From NCBI GenBank assembly GCA_016708765.1, contig JADJFD010000005.1, positions 1-64,000 on the forward strand: a DNA stretch of 64,000 bases. The letters run 5' to 3'. The DNA comes from Chitinophagaceae bacterium. Lineage in GTDB: Bacteria; Bacteroidota; Bacteroidia; Chitinophagales; Chitinophagaceae. This document shows positions 62,911 through 64,000 of the stretch, piece after piece. Made by a program: the position numbers and the translations under genes. Under the pieces are notes generated by a model, which was not told the origin of the DNA, ran no database searches, and saw only the letters and a program-made list of their open reading frames with translations. Within the stretch, counting starts at the first letter, position 1, and every line of letters starts with the position of its first letter.

Positions 62911-64000
62911 TTATAATGAATAATTAAAGGATAAGCTGAATGAAGTACCTGCGATTCTGGTAAAACGAAAAGAATCTTCATTTTTCTGAAAAGAATTTTT
63001 TGTATTTGTATTCTGATAGAAATACTGTTTCTGATTTAGCAGGTCAGAAATATTTAATCGTACTTCTGCTTTGTTCTTTAATAGTTTCTTTGCGACTTGC
63101 AGATCAAACAAAGCTCTTGGTGCTTCATAAATATCAGGTGCGCCAGCAAAGGCATCACCAACGAGATAGATCCTTTCTCCTACTTGGTTATATAATAATG
63201 TAGCGTATATACCTGCTTTTTCAAGATCATACAGCAATCCAAAATTTAATACATAAGGCGACTGTCCCTGCATCGGTCTATCTACGCTCAGTGTTTGATC
63301 TTGTACTTTACTATTGATATAAGATGCATTGGCCTGAAATGTGAAATTCTTTAATGTGGCTGAAAAATCTAGTTTCTTCCGCATTTCAAGCTCCACACCA
63401 AATGACTTTGCTTTTTTTGCATTTTGATAAGTGAAGGTGCTGGCACCACCACCCACTCCATTAAATATTTGTTCGATGGCATTATTAAACCCTTTGAAGA
63501 AGACGCCAATCGTAAATACTTCGCCTGCTCTTGGATACAACTCATATCGCAGATCAGCATTAGTAATCTTTGTTCTTTGCAAAAAAGGGTTTCCCTGCAC
63601 AGAAGCATTCAATTCAAAATCATAGAGATTCAAAAAAGATAATTCTCTAAGCTCTGGTCGGATGACCGTTTGTGAACCTGATAAACGAAGATTTGTGTTC
63701 TGGTTGATTTTATATGTTGCATTCATGCCCGGTAAAAAATCGGTAACCTGTGTTCTCGTATGCCTCGGATCGGATTGCTTTACACTACCCACCAGCTGAT
63801 CATAATTTTCTACTCTTAATCCCCAAACCACTCTTAAGTTTTTTGTAAACTGATTATCTAATTGCAAAAAGCCTGCATTTAATATTGTATTTGCGAGATA
63901 ACGAAATGTATTTCCCTTTATAGCATCAAATGCAAATTTGTTAGCTGTACCATCACCAAAGTTTTCAGGAAGAAAAATCTGGTCGGCTGGCAATAAACGT
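62911..64000 (-). CDS. TonB-dependent outer-membrane receptor, C-terminal part (N-terminus outside the window)
   Basis: The frame stays open to the window end, so only the barrel C-terminus (363 aa) is visible: TKNLRVVWGLRVENYDQLVGS, NLRLSGSQTVIRPELRELSF, VEVYTIG-like GEVFTIGVFFKGFNNAIEQIF, and the last strands YNQVGERIYLVG and RLNISDLLNQKQYFYQN, ending FSLSFNYSL. The pattern and terminal hydrophobic residues are typical of TonB-dependent receptor beta-barrels (SusC-unrelated type). It imports a nutrient using TonB energy. The nearby beta-helix lipoprotein 23 bp downstream is probably in the same operon. Substrate unknown. Confidence 0.85.
   Translation of the reverse strand, partial: RLLPADQIFLPENFGDGTANKFAFDAIKGNTFRYLANTILNAGFLQLDNQFTKNLRVVWGLRVENYDQLVGSVKQSDPRHTRTQVTDFLPGMNATYKINQNTNLRLSGSQTVIRPELRELSFLNLYDFELNASVQGNPFLQRTKITNADLRYELYPRAGEVFTIGVFFKGFNNAIEQIFNGVGGGASTFTYQNAKKAKSFGVELEMRKKLDFSATLKNFTFQANASYINSKVQDQTLSVDRPMQGQSPYVLNFGLLYDLEKAGIYATLLYNQVGERIYLVGDAFAGAPDIYEAPRALFDLQVAKKLLKNKAEVRLNISDLLNQKQYFYQNTNTKNSFQKNEDSFRFTRIAGTSFSLSFNYSL

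Overview
The window is about 64 kb of AT-rich DNA from a member of the Bacteroidota, most likely the Chitinophagaceae or a close relative (inference). The signs are a UpxY/Wza/Wzc capsule operon, TAnnTTTG-type promoters, lipoproteins with short signal peptides, beta-barrel proteins ending in aromatic residues, a TonB-dependent receptor, paired DUF1501/DUF1800 genes and a PA0069-type radical SAM protein. No rRNA, tRNA or CRISPR array was seen.

Layout. Positions 1-16812 (minus strand) form one polysaccharide operon read right to left: upxY antiterminator, wza, wzc, an NDP-hexose epimerase, ugd, UDP-glucuronate decarboxylase, rmlB, an acyltransferase, rmlA, an N-acetyltransferase, a PIG-L deacetylase, a WlbA-like dehydrogenase, a Wzx-type flippase, rfbF, rfbG, an RmlC-like epimerase and a cut-off sugar reductase. 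It can supply UDP-, dTDP- and CDP-linked sugars. A good promoter lies upstream of upxY. Positions 17249-23559 hold a membrane acyltransferase, a META lipoprotein, a radical SAM protein, a GxxExxY gene framed by low-complexity repeats, a 2H phosphoesterase-like protein, and a umuD-umuC pair split by a DUF559 nuclease-like gene. Positions 23576-30472 hold an MBL hydrolase and the cell-elongation operon mreB-mreC-mreD-mrdA-rodA. Positions 30701-40515 hold transporters (an MFS protein, two POT peptide transporters, one OPT), a small outer-membrane protein, tryptophan 2,3-dioxygenase and purD. Positions 40596-48601 hold DUF1501/DUF1800, an AlkB-like hydroxylase, a cytochrome c, an M43 protease, serS and a cyclophilin. 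Positions 48675-56065 hold two divergent paralogues joining a kinase-like domain to an Omp85-like barrel, one with an added metallophosphoesterase domain, plus a PAP2 phosphatase. Positions 56058-64000 hold a duplicated SdiA-regulated propeller, an HD domain fused to a Pycsar-type membrane effector, korA, two lipoproteins and a TonB-dependent receptor cut by the window end.

Main points. First, three inverted pairs of a CCCCT-rich palindromic repeat fill the stop-to-start spacers of umuD/umuC, mreB/mreC and DUF1800/DUF1501. One pair carries the DUF559 gene, so this may be a mobile repeat family with its own nuclease. Second, about ten genes are broken by single-base indels in homopolymers, and one-base corrections restore family-typical proteins. 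That looks like assembly error rather than gene decay. Third, the UmuD homologue has lost both catalytic dyad residues. Fourth, the HD-Pycsar fusion and the kinase/barrel pair are the best candidates for undescribed systems.
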